Shown: positions 50,344-59,576 of the stretch, in pieces
Position numbering within the stretch: position 1 is the stretch's first letter
How the letters are laid out: every line of letters begins with the position of its first letter
NCBI GenBank assembly: GCA_024398055.1
Contig: CP073749.1
Coordinates: 3,596,594-3,660,593 of the forward strand
DNA: 64,000 nucleotides
From: a bacterium SCSIO 12741
GTDB lineage: Bacteria > Bacteroidota > Bacteroidia > Flavobacteriales_G > Salibacteraceae
Direction: 5' to 3'
Program-made: the position numbers and the translations under genes
Notes under the pieces: generated by a model
What the model saw: the letters and a program-made list of their open reading frames with translations, nothing else
What the model was told of the DNA's origin: nothing
Database searches by the model: none

Positions 50344-52883
50344 ATGACGACCATCTATGTCAAAATCATTCAATGCTTTGTATTGATTTTATTCTTGGGC
50401 AGTTTCTCTGTCCATGGACAATCTCCGTATTCCACAGCAGGCGATCACTTTGTGTTTTCCATTCCTGAACCTGCTAAATATAGTCCGAGGCATTCCTCCT
50501 TGAATCATTTGGTGATCACTTCGGCGTACGATGCCAATTGCACCATTTCCGTTTCGGCCATTGGTTTCCAGCAACAGGTTTATGTTCCGGCCGGTGAGGG
50601 TAGGGAAATTACCTTGCCATTGCAGGCTCAGGCCATGGCTCTTGAAATCATTCAAGATACAGTGGTGGAAATAACGAGCGATCGACCGGTGAGTGTGGCT
50701 TTTAAGAAGGGAATACTCAAGGGAGGTGGCATGATGACCGTTTGGCCTACCGATTTTCTCGGCCTGGAGTACCGGATTTGCTCCTACCGGAATTCAGATC
50801 GGAATCGAGGTGCTTGTATGGTTACCATAACGGCCTTATGTGATAGTACCCCAATTGAAATTACACCCACGGACTCGAGTCATTCAGGGAATCTTTTACC
50901 GGGTAATACCTATAAAATTCTGCTCAATGCCGGGCAATGTTTTCAATTTAGAAACCGAGGATTTTACGAACAGAGAAGAAAAACCACTGAACTTACCGGA
51001 ACCTTGATTCGGGCCACTGGGCCGGCGGATCGAAAGATTGCCGTTTCTGTAGCCAAGTTTGCCTACGTCAGTTTTACACCATCCGCCACCGGCGAAACCC
51101 TGTATGAGATGATGATGCCCAAACGCCACTCAGATTCGCTCTATTATGATGTGCCCATGCCCTGGCACGTTCTATACCGTTTCAGGGTTATGGCGTGGGA
51201 AAACCAAACGGATGTGTACGTCAACAATCAGTTAGTGGCCAATTTACAAGCAGGCGAGTATCATCAATTTGATGATTCCTCGGCCGTCAAAATTCACTCC
51301 AATAAAAACATCCAGGTATTTCGTTTGATTCATACCAATCCTATGGATACCCAATATCTATGCGATCCTGAACTTACGCAGCTTGAACCGGCTTCTCAAC
51401 GGGTCAAAAAAGCGGTAGTTTATCCTCAGTATCGCTATTTTATGCATTATCAAACCATTCCCAAGTTCAAGAATGGCTTACAACTCATTTGCCCTGCCGG
51501 ACATGAAAAAGATCTAACCATCAATGGTGTTAATCGCAGCGCCGATTTTCAACCTTTTCCGGCAGACAATGGCTACGTTTATGCTACTATTCAAACGGAT
51601 ACCAATTTTCAGGTTATTGAATGCGAGAAGGGATTCTATGGACAATTCAATATTTCGGTAAGTCAGGGAACTGAAATATGTTACCTGGGTGGTGGTTCCG
51701 ATTACGATGGATACTACCTCCCGAATGAACCCATAGATACCCAAGAAGTTTGCCAATACCCATTGAACATTTCTGCCCATGGAGTAGGCGATTTTTACCT
51801 CTGGAATGATGGTAGCACAGGTTCTACTACCCAAGTCAACCGGCCGGGAATTTACTGGGTGACCAAAGGTTTTGTGGGGGCTTGTGATACTTTGTTTGAC
51901 GTGGATAGCATTCGGATAGATTCCATCCAATTGAGGGGAATGAATGTCAATGACTCGGCTCTTTGTGCCGGAGATTCCACTTGGGTAAATGGACTCGGCC
52001 CTTTTGATACGCTGATTTGGAAAGACAATTGGGCTCAAAGGAGTCGATACCTGTACTCGGGCCAGGTCTATCACTATGAAGTAGAGCGGGAGGGCTGCAC
52101 CTATCAGGACAGTATCGTTATGGATGAACTGGAGGTGCCTCAGTTTGAATTGCCCGACCAATGGATACTTTGTAACGATCGGCCCAAGGCTAACTGGACG
52201 GGGAGCAGTCGACCCGATTACACCTATGCCTGGACCCCGAGTCATCGGTTTTCAGATCCAACAGCCGCCTATCCTGAGATCATTCCAGGATCGGAGTTTG
52301 AAGGCCGTTTAAAAGTCACCGCATCCGGTGGATGTTTCTCAGAAGACTCCATGATTATTCAAGCCCATGTAATGGATACTTCCGGAGCGATTGAGCAATT
52401 TGAAGAATCCGATTGCCAGGGTTCCACCGTATTTCTGGATGTAAAAGGCTTGTCTGAAGCAGACTCCATTACCTGGCTGATCGATGGGCAAACCTATTCC
52501 GGTGATTCCTGGACATCCTCCTCAGTGGGTTATTCTCCCTTAACCGGCCAGTTGATTGTTCAATATGCCGGTACCTGTACCGATACCCTTCCATTTAGCT
52601 ATGAAGTGACCGGAAATGATGGACTTTGGAAACTGGTCAACGCCTTTACGCCCGACGGAGATGGGATCAACGATTGGTTTCACCCCATCAGCAATCCCGA
52701 GTTTAGAGCTTGCTCCGAGTTTGTTGTTTACAATCGCTGGGGCAACTGGTGTTCGAATCCAGCGAAACTCGTCAGGAGTGGGATGGATCTGTGAATCAAG
52801 GCAAAGCCAGGGCCGGGACCTATTTCTACGTGCTCAAATGGGGAGAGCAGGAATGGACAGGGAGTCTCACACTTTCAAAATAG
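50344..52883 (+). pseudogene. Secreted IgGFc_binding-like T9SS type B protein gene with one-base frameshift
   Basis: About 846 residues if repaired. A signal peptide (IIQCFVLILFLGSFSVHGQ) precedes an IgGFc-binding-like region with YDANCTISVSAIGFQQQVYVP and repeats of beta strands, then several Ig-like segments with Cys pairs. The C terminus, LVNAFTPDGDGINDWFHPI and VYNRWGN, is the type B (gliding-motility-associated) sorting domain. The frame fails after this point because a base is missing near 52746. The correct end, VFESSETRQEWDGS through SLTLSK, lies in the next frame and stops at 52883. As read, the frame ends early at 52794. It may be an adhesin. Confidence 0.82.
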
Positions 52884-52956
52884 GGAAGGGGAAAGGATAG
52901 TGCTTCCTCCGAATCGGTCGAAACTTTTGTTTTCTTTGGCCGGTAAAATCGAGATT

Positions 52957-53549
52957 ATGTTCTACGAATTTGATGGCTATAAGCCCGTGGTTCATCCTTC
53001 GGCTTATGTACACACCCAAGCTAATGTTACCGGTAATGTGATTATCGGAAGAGATGTTTACATCGGCCCTGGTGCCGTTCTCCGTGGCGATTGGGGCAGA
53101 TAATCATTGAAGATGGATGCAATGTTCAGGAAAACTGTGTGATTCATTTGTTCCCTGGTAAAACAACCACCTTGAAAGCAGGAGCGCATATTGGTCACGG
53201 AGCTATTGTGCATGGCGGAACCATTGGCGAGAATACCCTGGTGGGTATGAATGCGGTGGTGATGGATGATGCTCAAATAGGTAAGGAATGTATTGTAGGA
53301 GCTTTATGTTTTGTTCCCGGAGAAATGAACATTCCCGATCGCAAGGTTGTTGTAGGTAATCCAGCAAAGATTGTAAAAGACGTATCTGATCAAATGATTG
53401 CCTGGAAAACCAAAGGAACGCAGCTTTATCAGCAGTTACCAGAGGATTGCCGTCAAACATTGAAAGAATGTGAGCCACTTACTCGGATGCCCAAGTATAG
53501 GCCCACTCAGAAAAATCTCTTTGAAACCTGGAAAAACACAAAAGACTAA
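52957..53549 (+). pseudogene. paaY: PaaY-type hexapeptide thioesterase gene with one-base frameshift
   Basis: The repaired product is about 198 residues of left-handed beta-helix hexapeptide repeats (IIGRDVYIGPGAVLRGD, HIGHGAIVHGG). The C-terminal MIAWKTKGTQLYQQL and CRQTLKECEPL correspond to the PaaY tail rather than to plain gamma-carbonic anhydrase. PaaY hydrolyses ring-hydroxylated phenylacetyl-CoA thioesters, preventing CoA sequestration. The frame changes after VLRGDWGR: one A is missing near 53100, giving separate pieces 52957-53103 and 53091-53549. It lies 3.6 kb from paaIJ, consistent with a dispersed paa set. Confidence 0.85.
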
Positions 53550-53559
53550 AACAGTTTCT

Positions 53560-54027
53560 ATGGCATTTGTACCTCATTCCACCCATTTGAAGGCGGGTGA
53601 TCAAGCTCCGGCATTTGAAGGAAAAGATCAAAACGGAGAAAGTATTTCCCTCGATCAGTTTAAAGGGAAAAAAGTAGTTCTCTATTTCTACCCCAAAGAC
53701 AATACTCCCGGTTGTACGGCTCAAGCTTGTAACCTGAGAGATAACTATGAGCAGCTTTTGGCTCAAGGCTATGCAGTTATCGGTGTTAGTCCTGATAGTG
53801 AGAAAAAACACCAGAATTTCATCAGTAAATACGAGCTTCCTTTTCCCTTGATTGCTGATACAGAAATGGAGGTGATCAAAGCCTACGATGTGTGGGGACC
53901 TAAGAAATTTATGGGTAGAGAGTTTGATGGCCTGCTAAGAACCACCTTCGTTATTGATGAAGCTGGAACCATTGCTGAGGTTATTACCAAAGTAAAAACC
54001 AAGGAACACGCCGCACAAGTTCTTTGA
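53560..54027 (+). CDS. bcp: Peroxiredoxin of the Bcp/PrxQ type
   Basis: 155 residues, AhpC/TSA fold. LYFYPKDNTPGCTAQACNLRD has the peroxidatic Cys and the resolving Cys five residues later, as in atypical 2-Cys Bcp. Its role is thioredoxin-dependent reduction of hydrogen peroxide and organic hydroperoxides. ATG 53560 is preferred over a longer start that would enter paaY. It is probably co-transcribed with paaY (10-base gap). Confidence 0.94.
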   Translation: MAFVPHSTHLKAGDQAPAFEGKDQNGESISLDQFKGKKVVLYFYPKDNTPGCTAQACNLRDNYEQLLAQGYAVIGVSPDSEKKHQNFISKYELPFPLIADTEMEVIKAYDVWGPKKFMGREFDGLLRTTFVIDEAGTIAEVITKVKTKEHAAQVL

Positions 54028-54057
54028 TGGGGTAATTGAATTGCCTACTTTTCTCCC

Positions 54058-54693
54058 ATGAAAGGGATTTCCGTTTGGTGGTGGCTCATAATACCCATTG
54101 GGCTTATAGTCTTTCTCGTTTTTTGGTTCGATTTAAATACCATTGACGTAAAATTAAGTGAGGATGAGCCTGAAATTCTTGAGGCAAGGGTGATGGATGT
54201 GACCTTTGATCAGGAGGTAGGAGCTTGGACGACTTACGTGTATGAGCGTAATGGTCAAAACTATTGGGGTAGAGCCAAACTGAAGCAAAAGGAGTATTGG
54301 TGCTTTCCCGGAGCCACCCTGTTTCTCACCTACAATGAGGAAAAGCCTTCGAAGAGCAGAATTTCCAGTTTGCCCAAACCCGATCAGCGATTGGGGCAGT
54401 TTAGTTTTTATCATCCGAAGAAAGTGGGAATGGAAGAACTCGAGCTTATAGAAGATGCTTTTGTTTGGAAAAAGCGTGGAGCTAAAGGAGTGTTAGAACA
54501 AAAAGTTACCGGAATTTGGTATTGGTCTCATCAGGATACCATCCAATTAGATTTTTTCTCTTTTACCGCACCAGATACCACGCCTGCTTTTCATCAATTG
54601 GTATGGCTCAAAGATTCTTCCAATGTTCAGATTTGGAGGAATATTCAAAATCAAAAGATTTACAAATTGACCAATGCTGGTTGGCATGAGTAA
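54058..54693 (+). CDS. Single-pass membrane-anchored protein, unknown function
   Basis: 211 residues. A strong N-terminal helix (WWWLIIPIGLIVFLVFWF) is followed by a soluble domain rich in aromatic residues. I recognise no family. A TACTTTTC -7-like element lies about 6 bases before the ATG, so its transcript may be nearly leaderless. The stop overlaps the start of the next gene (ATGAGTAA), suggesting coupling. Confidence 0.65.
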   Translation: MKGISVWWWLIIPIGLIVFLVFWFDLNTIDVKLSEDEPEILEARVMDVTFDQEVGAWTTYVYERNGQNYWGRAKLKQKEYWCFPGATLFLTYNEEKPSKSRISSLPKPDQRLGQFSFYHPKKVGMEELELIEDAFVWKKRGAKGVLEQKVTGIWYWSHQDTIQLDFFSFTAPDTTPAFHQLVWLKDSSNVQIWRNIQNQKIYKLTNAGWHE

Positions 54694-55234
54694 GGGTTTT
54701 ATGAAATTCAATAGCTGCGCAATTGTTCTAAAATCGCTTTTAATGGGAGTCCTTTTTACGGGGTTATCGGCCTGTCAAAGTTCAGAATCGAAAGATGCCA
54801 AAGATCTGGAAGGCGTCTTGTTTTTTCCCTTGGTTCATTCGTCCAATTTTTACGGACTTCCGGATGACGCTTTGATGGAATACCGCGATTTGGTGGATAG
54901 CTTAGGCTACGACCAGTTGATGGAAATAGATCCCAATCGTACCCGCTGGATGCTCAATTTGGAAACCCACAATTTGATGCATGCTCCGTATGTTCAGCTT
55001 GAATTGGGAGAAGGGAGAATTGGAGTTTTATTCCTGGATTCAGCAGCATACGAGCCCTTCAAGTCCTTGACCTACGACGATTTAACCCAATCCGGGCACC
55101 GGGTAAAAGTGGCTGTGGAAGCCAAATCTTTGGGTGATGATATGTTCTTGGCTCAAGAACAACCTAAGATTACCAAAGAATCTGGGGAGATGCATTCCTG
55201 GGAATCAGAAGTGCGGGTTCCCAATTACGAATAA
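54686..55234 (+). CDS. Putative lipoprotein, unknown function
   Basis: About 182 residues. The signal peptide ends in TGLSAC, so this is a lipoprotein. The body is predicted mixed alpha/beta with RDLVDSLGYDQLMEIDPNR and LNLETHNLMHAPYVQLELGEG. I do not recognise a domain. ATG 54686 overlaps the stop of the preceding gene; ATG 54701 is an alternative. With its neighbour it forms a small envelope operon. Confidence 0.65.
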   Translation: MSKGFMKFNSCAIVLKSLLMGVLFTGLSACQSSESKDAKDLEGVLFFPLVHSSNFYGLPDDALMEYRDLVDSLGYDQLMEIDPNRTRWMLNLETHNLMHAPYVQLELGEGRIGVLFLDSAAYEPFKSLTYDDLTQSGHRVKVAVEAKSLGDDMFLAQEQPKITKESGEMHSWESEVRVPNYE

Positions 55235-55246
55235 ATCAGCTCTTTC

Positions 55247-56110
55247 TTATTTCAGGTAACGCCCCTTGCGGTCATTGCGGTTGCGACGTTCGCTTTTGCG
55301 TTCCGAACGGTTATCTTCTTCCTCTTTTTCTCGGGAACTCGATTCAGGAGTAGGAGTCTTCTTGGTTTCTTTTGGGACGTCTGTTTTTTCAAACGATATG
55401 GGATCGGGTTTCATTTCTTCCACCCGTCGCTTTTGTTCCTGGCTTATAGCTTCGGTGTCCGGATCCTCGATCATTCCGGGATCATCGCTGATTAAAACAG
55501 GATTGTCCACGCTACCATCCAAAATCAGTACTTGCTTAACCTCCGGCGGCACTTCCTTAAAGGTATTGGGAACCCATTCTCCAAATCCGGCTACCGTTAC
55601 TTCCTCTCCGGGTTCCAGCACGCCTTCGTTGTATTGGATAGAATGATTGAAGCCGAAAAAATTGGTGCTTGAATGTCCAAATCGCTGGAGTAGCTCGTCC
55701 ATGTTCTCTTCAACATCGTCGAGAAACCCCGACTTAAACTTTCCGTCTTTTACCAAAAATCCCTTGTAATACAACACGTTGACCAGGGCAACTCCACCAT
55801 CGGAATGGACGAAAAAATTAATGGCCTCCTCGTTATCGATTAGGGTTTCTCGGTTTTTTCCATTTTTCCGCGTTACCAAGGTATGGTGATAGGTACAAGG
55901 TCTTCCCGAAAGGGGAGCGGCCAACCCGTTGCTGGAATTCATAACCCTTCCTGAAATGCGAACATATTCATCATTTTTTACCTCGTTAATGCGTTTGATA
56001 GGAACTTTTTTAAGTGCTCGGCGCATTTTGGCTTTGTTGCTGAAAACGAATTTCCGCAAGAGTCCAATGATTAAAATGACGATAAATACGAAAAAGAAAA
56101 AGCGTGGCAT
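55247..56110 (-). CDS. Membrane protein with GIDE-like domain and charged tail
   Basis: 287 residues. An N-terminal membrane helix (FFFFVFIVILIIGLL) is followed by a domain with VRISGRV, APLSGRPCTYHHTLV and LEPGEEVTVAGFGEWV. This pattern is that of the GIDE domain, found in MULAN/MUL1 E3 ligases and in bacterial membrane proteins of unknown function. The last 60 residues are extremely rich in Glu, Arg, Lys and Ser, and no RING finger is present. I infer a membrane-associated binding protein only; the biochemical role is unclear. Confidence 0.7.
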   Translation of the reverse strand: MPRFFFFVFIVILIIGLLRKFVFSNKAKMRRALKKVPIKRINEVKNDEYVRISGRVMNSSNGLAAPLSGRPCTYHHTLVTRKNGKNRETLIDNEEAINFFVHSDGGVALVNVLYYKGFLVKDGKFKSGFLDDVEENMDELLQRFGHSSTNFFGFNHSIQYNEGVLEPGEEVTVAGFGEWVPNTFKEVPPEVKQVLILDGSVDNPVLISDDPGMIEDPDTEAISQEQKRRVEEMKPDPISFEKTDVPKETKKTPTPESSSREKEEEDNRSERKSERRNRNDRKGRYLK

Positions 56111-56185
56111 AGGGTTCGTTCAAAATGCTAAAATAGAACTATTGCTTCGAATGACTTATTCGTCAACCGCCGCTCCCTTGAGAGC

Positions 56186-56222
56186 AAAAAAAAAGCCCGA
56201 TCACCTGGGTGAATCGGGCTTG
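56186..56222 (-). terminator. Terminator of the Omp28-like gene
   Basis: On the minus strand, AAGCCCGAT pairs with ATCGGGCTT around an 11-base loop, followed by a run of T. It lies 18 bases after the stop of the 56241 gene. Confidence 0.9.
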
Positions 56223-56240
56223 GGTAGAGGTATAATTTTA

Positions 56241-58592
56241 TTACTTGATCAAAATGGATTGAGTCTGGTTTCCTTGAGCGGAGTATAAACGAATCCAATA
56301 GATTCCTGGTTTAAGCGATCCCAGGTTAACCGATTGAATATCCACTGTTGAGTTCAGTTCATTAGCACGGTGAATGCGCCCGGTCATATCTACCAACTCA
56401 TAGCGTTCGGCGTGTGGTCCCTCCAAGGAGAAGTTTCCGTTGTTAGGATTAGGGAAAATGCGCCAGTTTTGAGATGATTTTTCAGAAACATCGTTTACAG
56501 AAACCGTTGCAAAATCTTCAAATCGTTTTACACTGAGTTTTTCTCCGGCACTTACGTCGGAATAGAGGACGAAAGGAATTCCAGCATCGTTAAGTGTCAT
56601 ATTTGCTTGGGCTACTCCTGGGGTAAATCCTTGAATTCCCAAGTATTCCCAGTTTCCGTTTTGAAGGCGTTGCACGCTCATTTTACTTCCCGCATTCTTA
56701 TCCACGTAAGATACCGTGATGGTTCCGTTTATATCAGATTCAATCATGCAGTCCTCAGCAGGACCATCGGACAAATTGGCCTTGATCAATTTCCAGGTCT
56801 CATCGCCTTTATCGTATTTGTAAATATTGAGAAATTGATCGCTGAATCCGAGAATCAAGGCAGCATAAGCATCTCCCTTAGGAGTGGTGGCAATATCGTG
56901 GTCGAAATAAGTAAAGTCGTTACCGTCCACATGGCCTTTGTAGGTTTCCCAACCAGAACCCGTAAATCGAGCCGCTTCGGAATAGAAACTGTTGCTACCA
57001 TCCGTTCCGTAGATGGTGGTAATCACACCGTTCAAATCGGTTTTGAGTCGGTACCATACCGTAATTCCATCGGCTACAGGACCCCGAGAAACCCAGGAAC
57101 TTCCATCAAACTGGTAAGATACTGAGGTTCCACTGGTTTCCATGCCTACCACGATGGGATGTCCGTCTAATCCAATGACAACCTGAGGGGAAATTACTCG
57201 AGCGGAATGAAAAGGCCCATTACCAACCGTTTCCCATTGACTACCATTCCATTTTTTTAAGGTGTTTTCATTCACAACGTAGGGCGTACCCTCCGGATCA
57301 ATGGTAAAATCGCATTGAAAAGGATTGATATCTGAGTAGTTCTGTCCAACTTGAGACCACTGATTGTTGGCAAAACTGTACACCTGGCCGAAGTCATTGT
57401 CAGAGTTGCTCATAAAAGCGTAAGCAACATTGTTTTTGTCGAATTCCAGATCAATACTGGATCCGCTGTTTCCGCTAAAACCTACTTTACCCACTTGTAC
57501 CCAATCTACGGTGGGTTCCTCTACGATCAAGGTGTAGGTTTGCTGGGTGGTTTCCTGCCCATCAGTTACTTCGATGGTGACGGGAAAACTACCGACAGAG
57601 GGAGGAGTTCCTTTCAAATCGGCGGTTCCATCACCATTGTCAGTCAGACTAAGCCATGCCGGACCTGACGCCACCGAAAGGGTAATTCCGTCTGCATCAG
57701 GATCGTGTGTGATCACTTCATAATTATACACCAGGCTCTTAAATCCTTTGGTACGGGCATCGGAGTGAAAAAAGGGTGCGGCATTGTCTTTTCCACTGAG
57801 GTAGGTGCTCTTGCCCGCATTTACCATGTATCCATTGCTCATATCGATCATAAAACCTACTACCTGGATCAAATCTTCGTTAACCTCAGCTGGAAGTGTC
57901 CATTTGTACACGTAGGTATAGGTTTGGGCGCTATCCAATTGTGAAGGCAGCGACAAGCTATCTCCCGAAAATCCACCTGGAAGATGACGAGCTACATGAT
58001 TGTATACCATTCTGCCTGCCGGAACTGGACTGGGAAGCTTTTCGTACCCACCCATGGTTCCAAAATTTCCGCCCGAATAGCTGTTTGATTGATCATACCT
58101 CGGTGAAGGCCCGATCATTCCGTTTTCCACCACAATGGCTCCCAGACGATAGCTTCCGGTGGCATCTTTACCCATTTCTGCTTCAATCGTCATGGTAAGT
58201 TCACGGGTTGTGCTATTGAATGTAATGTCACTCGATACACCAGCAATGGGTGTTTGCGATAAATAGGGCGCCAGGTCGCTGCTAAGTGCACCAGGTTGCA
58301 ATCCAGTAGTTGTATTGCGATCTATCCGGCCATTTGGATATCCGCTTAAGTTCAGTTGATCAGCGTAGTCTGGCATCTCCATTGGGTCGCCATCGTGGAC
58401 CGAAATGTAGATAGCCGTTTTAGGGTATTGCTTGTGCATTTCAATGCCATACACATCGCCACGGGGGCACCATTGGCACCAGGTTCCTGTTCCTTCTTCT
58501 ACCAAAACTACCTTGGTGTGTTGCGCCTGGGCAAACAAGGATAAGGGGAGAAGGGCGAGTAGAAAAGTCCACTTTTTCATCATTGTTTTCAT
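56241..58592 (-). CDS. Omp28-like thioredoxin-fold T9SS type A protein
   Basis: 783 residues. The signal ends near LFAQAQ. The N-terminal domain resembles Omp28, with a thioredoxin-like GTGTWCQWCPRGDVYGIE (CxxC, C39 and C42) and the downstream IYISVHDGDPME. After about residue 280, Ig-like repeats (ITLSVASGPAWLSLTDNGDG, a putative Ig domain) and six-bladed propeller-like repeats follow. The C-terminal sorting domain has FPNPNNGNFSLEG and LKPGIYWIRLYS. It may be a surface redox-active or adhesive protein. A TrmB-type regulator gene is immediately upstream. Confidence 0.87.
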   Translation of the reverse strand: MKTMMKKWTFLLALLPLSLFAQAQHTKVVLVEEGTGTWCQWCPRGDVYGIEMHKQYPKTAIYISVHDGDPMEMPDYADQLNLSGYPNGRIDRNTTTGLQPGALSSDLAPYLSQTPIAGVSSDITFNSTTRELTMTIEAEMGKDATGSYRLGAIVVENGMIGPSPRYDQSNSYSGGNFGTMGGYEKLPSPVPAGRMVYNHVARHLPGGFSGDSLSLPSQLDSAQTYTYVYKWTLPAEVNEDLIQVVGFMIDMSNGYMVNAGKSTYLSGKDNAAPFFHSDARTKGFKSLVYNYEVITHDPDADGITLSVASGPAWLSLTDNGDGTADLKGTPPSVGSFPVTIEVTDGQETTQQTYTLIVEEPTVDWVQVGKVGFSGNSGSSIDLEFDKNNVAYAFMSNSDNDFGQVYSFANNQWSQVGQNYSDINPFQCDFTIDPEGTPYVVNENTLKKWNGSQWETVGNGPFHSARVISPQVVIGLDGHPIVVGMETSGTSVSYQFDGSSWVSRGPVADGITVWYRLKTDLNGVITTIYGTDGSNSFYSEAARFTGSGWETYKGHVDGNDFTYFDHDIATTPKGDAYAALILGFSDQFLNIYKYDKGDETWKLIKANLSDGPAEDCMIESDINGTITVSYVDKNAGSKMSVQRLQNGNWEYLGIQGFTPGVAQANMTLNDAGIPFVLYSDVSAGEKLSVKRFEDFATVSVNDVSEKSSQNWRIFPNPNNGNFSLEGPHAERYELVDMTGRIHRANELNSTVDIQSVNLGSLKPGIYWIRLYSAQGNQTQSILIK

Positions 58593-58614
58593 TTTAATTT
58601 GACATTCCTTTTCT

Positions 58615-59448
58615 TTATTCTGTGGGCTGGTAATTCACCTGCTGGAGGTATTCTTCCAGGGTGATTCCCTGGTTCCAATACAGTTCAAATAATTCGGACA
58701 AGGCAGTTGTTAAGTCGGTGTGATCCACCACCATCGAAGTCAGCTTAAACCTTGAGGCGTCATTGTTTCTCAACGACACCATGGCCTTGTTCCCATCAGA
58801 GAGCAACATCTTCATGGGTAGAGAAGGACAGATTTTTACTTCTTCTCCCAAGCTTTGGTAATACTCGAGCATTTGTACAAAAGGCTCAACGGCTTTGTCC
58901 TCCCGCTCAAACAAGGCTCTAACTACTGTACCGGCCGCCATGATCTTTTTGAGTGGAGCACTGGCTTCATCTATTTCTTTCAGCTTCCGGTTAAATCCGG
59001 TGGCATAGGGCCCCTTGTTAAAGGAGTAGAGCGTTTGCTTTGACTCCAGAATTAACTCATCAAACTTGGCTACCTGACTTTGTTTAGAGGTCAAAATCTG
59101 AATGTATTCCAAAGGCGTACTGTCCGTTTGACGCTCCTCGTAGTCCTTAGCCAACTGATCCTTAAATTGAATCAGTTCCTGGTAAGATTGCTCCTGTTTG
59201 TGAATGAGCGAGTTAAATGCTGTTTTAGGGTGAACAGCCTTGTATTTTTTTACCGCTCCCTGAAACAGAGTGCAAAATCCCTTATCGATTAATTGTTGAA
59301 GAACGGAGTAAATTCTTCCTTGGGGAACTTCGGCCAACTTGCCTATTTCAGAGGCCGAAAGCAGGTCCTGATTGAGTAGTACCTGGTAGGTACGGGACTC
59401 ATATTCAGAGAATCCCAGCTCGCTTAATTTACGGGTTACTTCTTTCAT
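58615..59448 (-). CDS. TrmB-family transcriptional regulator
   Basis: 277 residues. The N-terminal winged helix-turn-helix (ELGFSEYESRTYQVLLNQDLLSASEIGKLAEVPQGRIYSVLQQLID) is of the TrmB type, and the rest is the TrmB sensor-like region, with a coiled coil near 80-105. TrmB regulators are common in archaea and less so in Bacteroidota; no sugar-binding signature can be assigned. It lies 22 bases upstream of the Omp28-like gene, so it may be co-transcribed, and a perfect inverted repeat 12 bases before its own ATG suggests autoregulation. Confidence 0.82.
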   Translation of the reverse strand: MKEVTRKLSELGFSEYESRTYQVLLNQDLLSASEIGKLAEVPQGRIYSVLQQLIDKGFCTLFQGAVKKYKAVHPKTAFNSLIHKQEQSYQELIQFKDQLAKDYEERQTDSTPLEYIQILTSKQSQVAKFDELILESKQTLYSFNKGPYATGFNRKLKEIDEASAPLKKIMAAGTVVRALFEREDKAVEPFVQMLEYYQSLGEEVKICPSLPMKMLLSDGNKAMVSLRNNDASRFKLTSMVVDHTDLTTALSELFELYWNQGITLEEYLQQVNYQPTE

Positions 59449-59456
59449 TTGTAAAT

Positions 59457-59476
59457 TACAACAACTTAAAGTTGTA
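59457..59476. promoter_or_regulatory. Putative operator of the TrmB-type regulator
   Basis: ACAACTT (59461-59467) and AAGTTGT (59469-59475) form a perfect inverted repeat around a single base; TACAAC/GTTGTA extends it. It lies 12-27 bases before the regulator start, in the 128-base region before the divergent dehydrogenase-like gene. It is the right kind of site for autoregulation, but protein binding is not shown. Confidence 0.45.
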
Positions 59477-59576
59477 GCGAATTTAAGAACTATTTTTTAA
59501 TTCATCCCTAAAACGGATCGAACGACTTGTTAACAGTGCCTCACACGGGAATTTGTCGTATTTTCCTCAATCAAAC

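Noticed and set aside
53470-53559. Longer start for the peroxiredoxin
   Set aside because: It would overlap paaY in another frame; the family starts at the later ATG.
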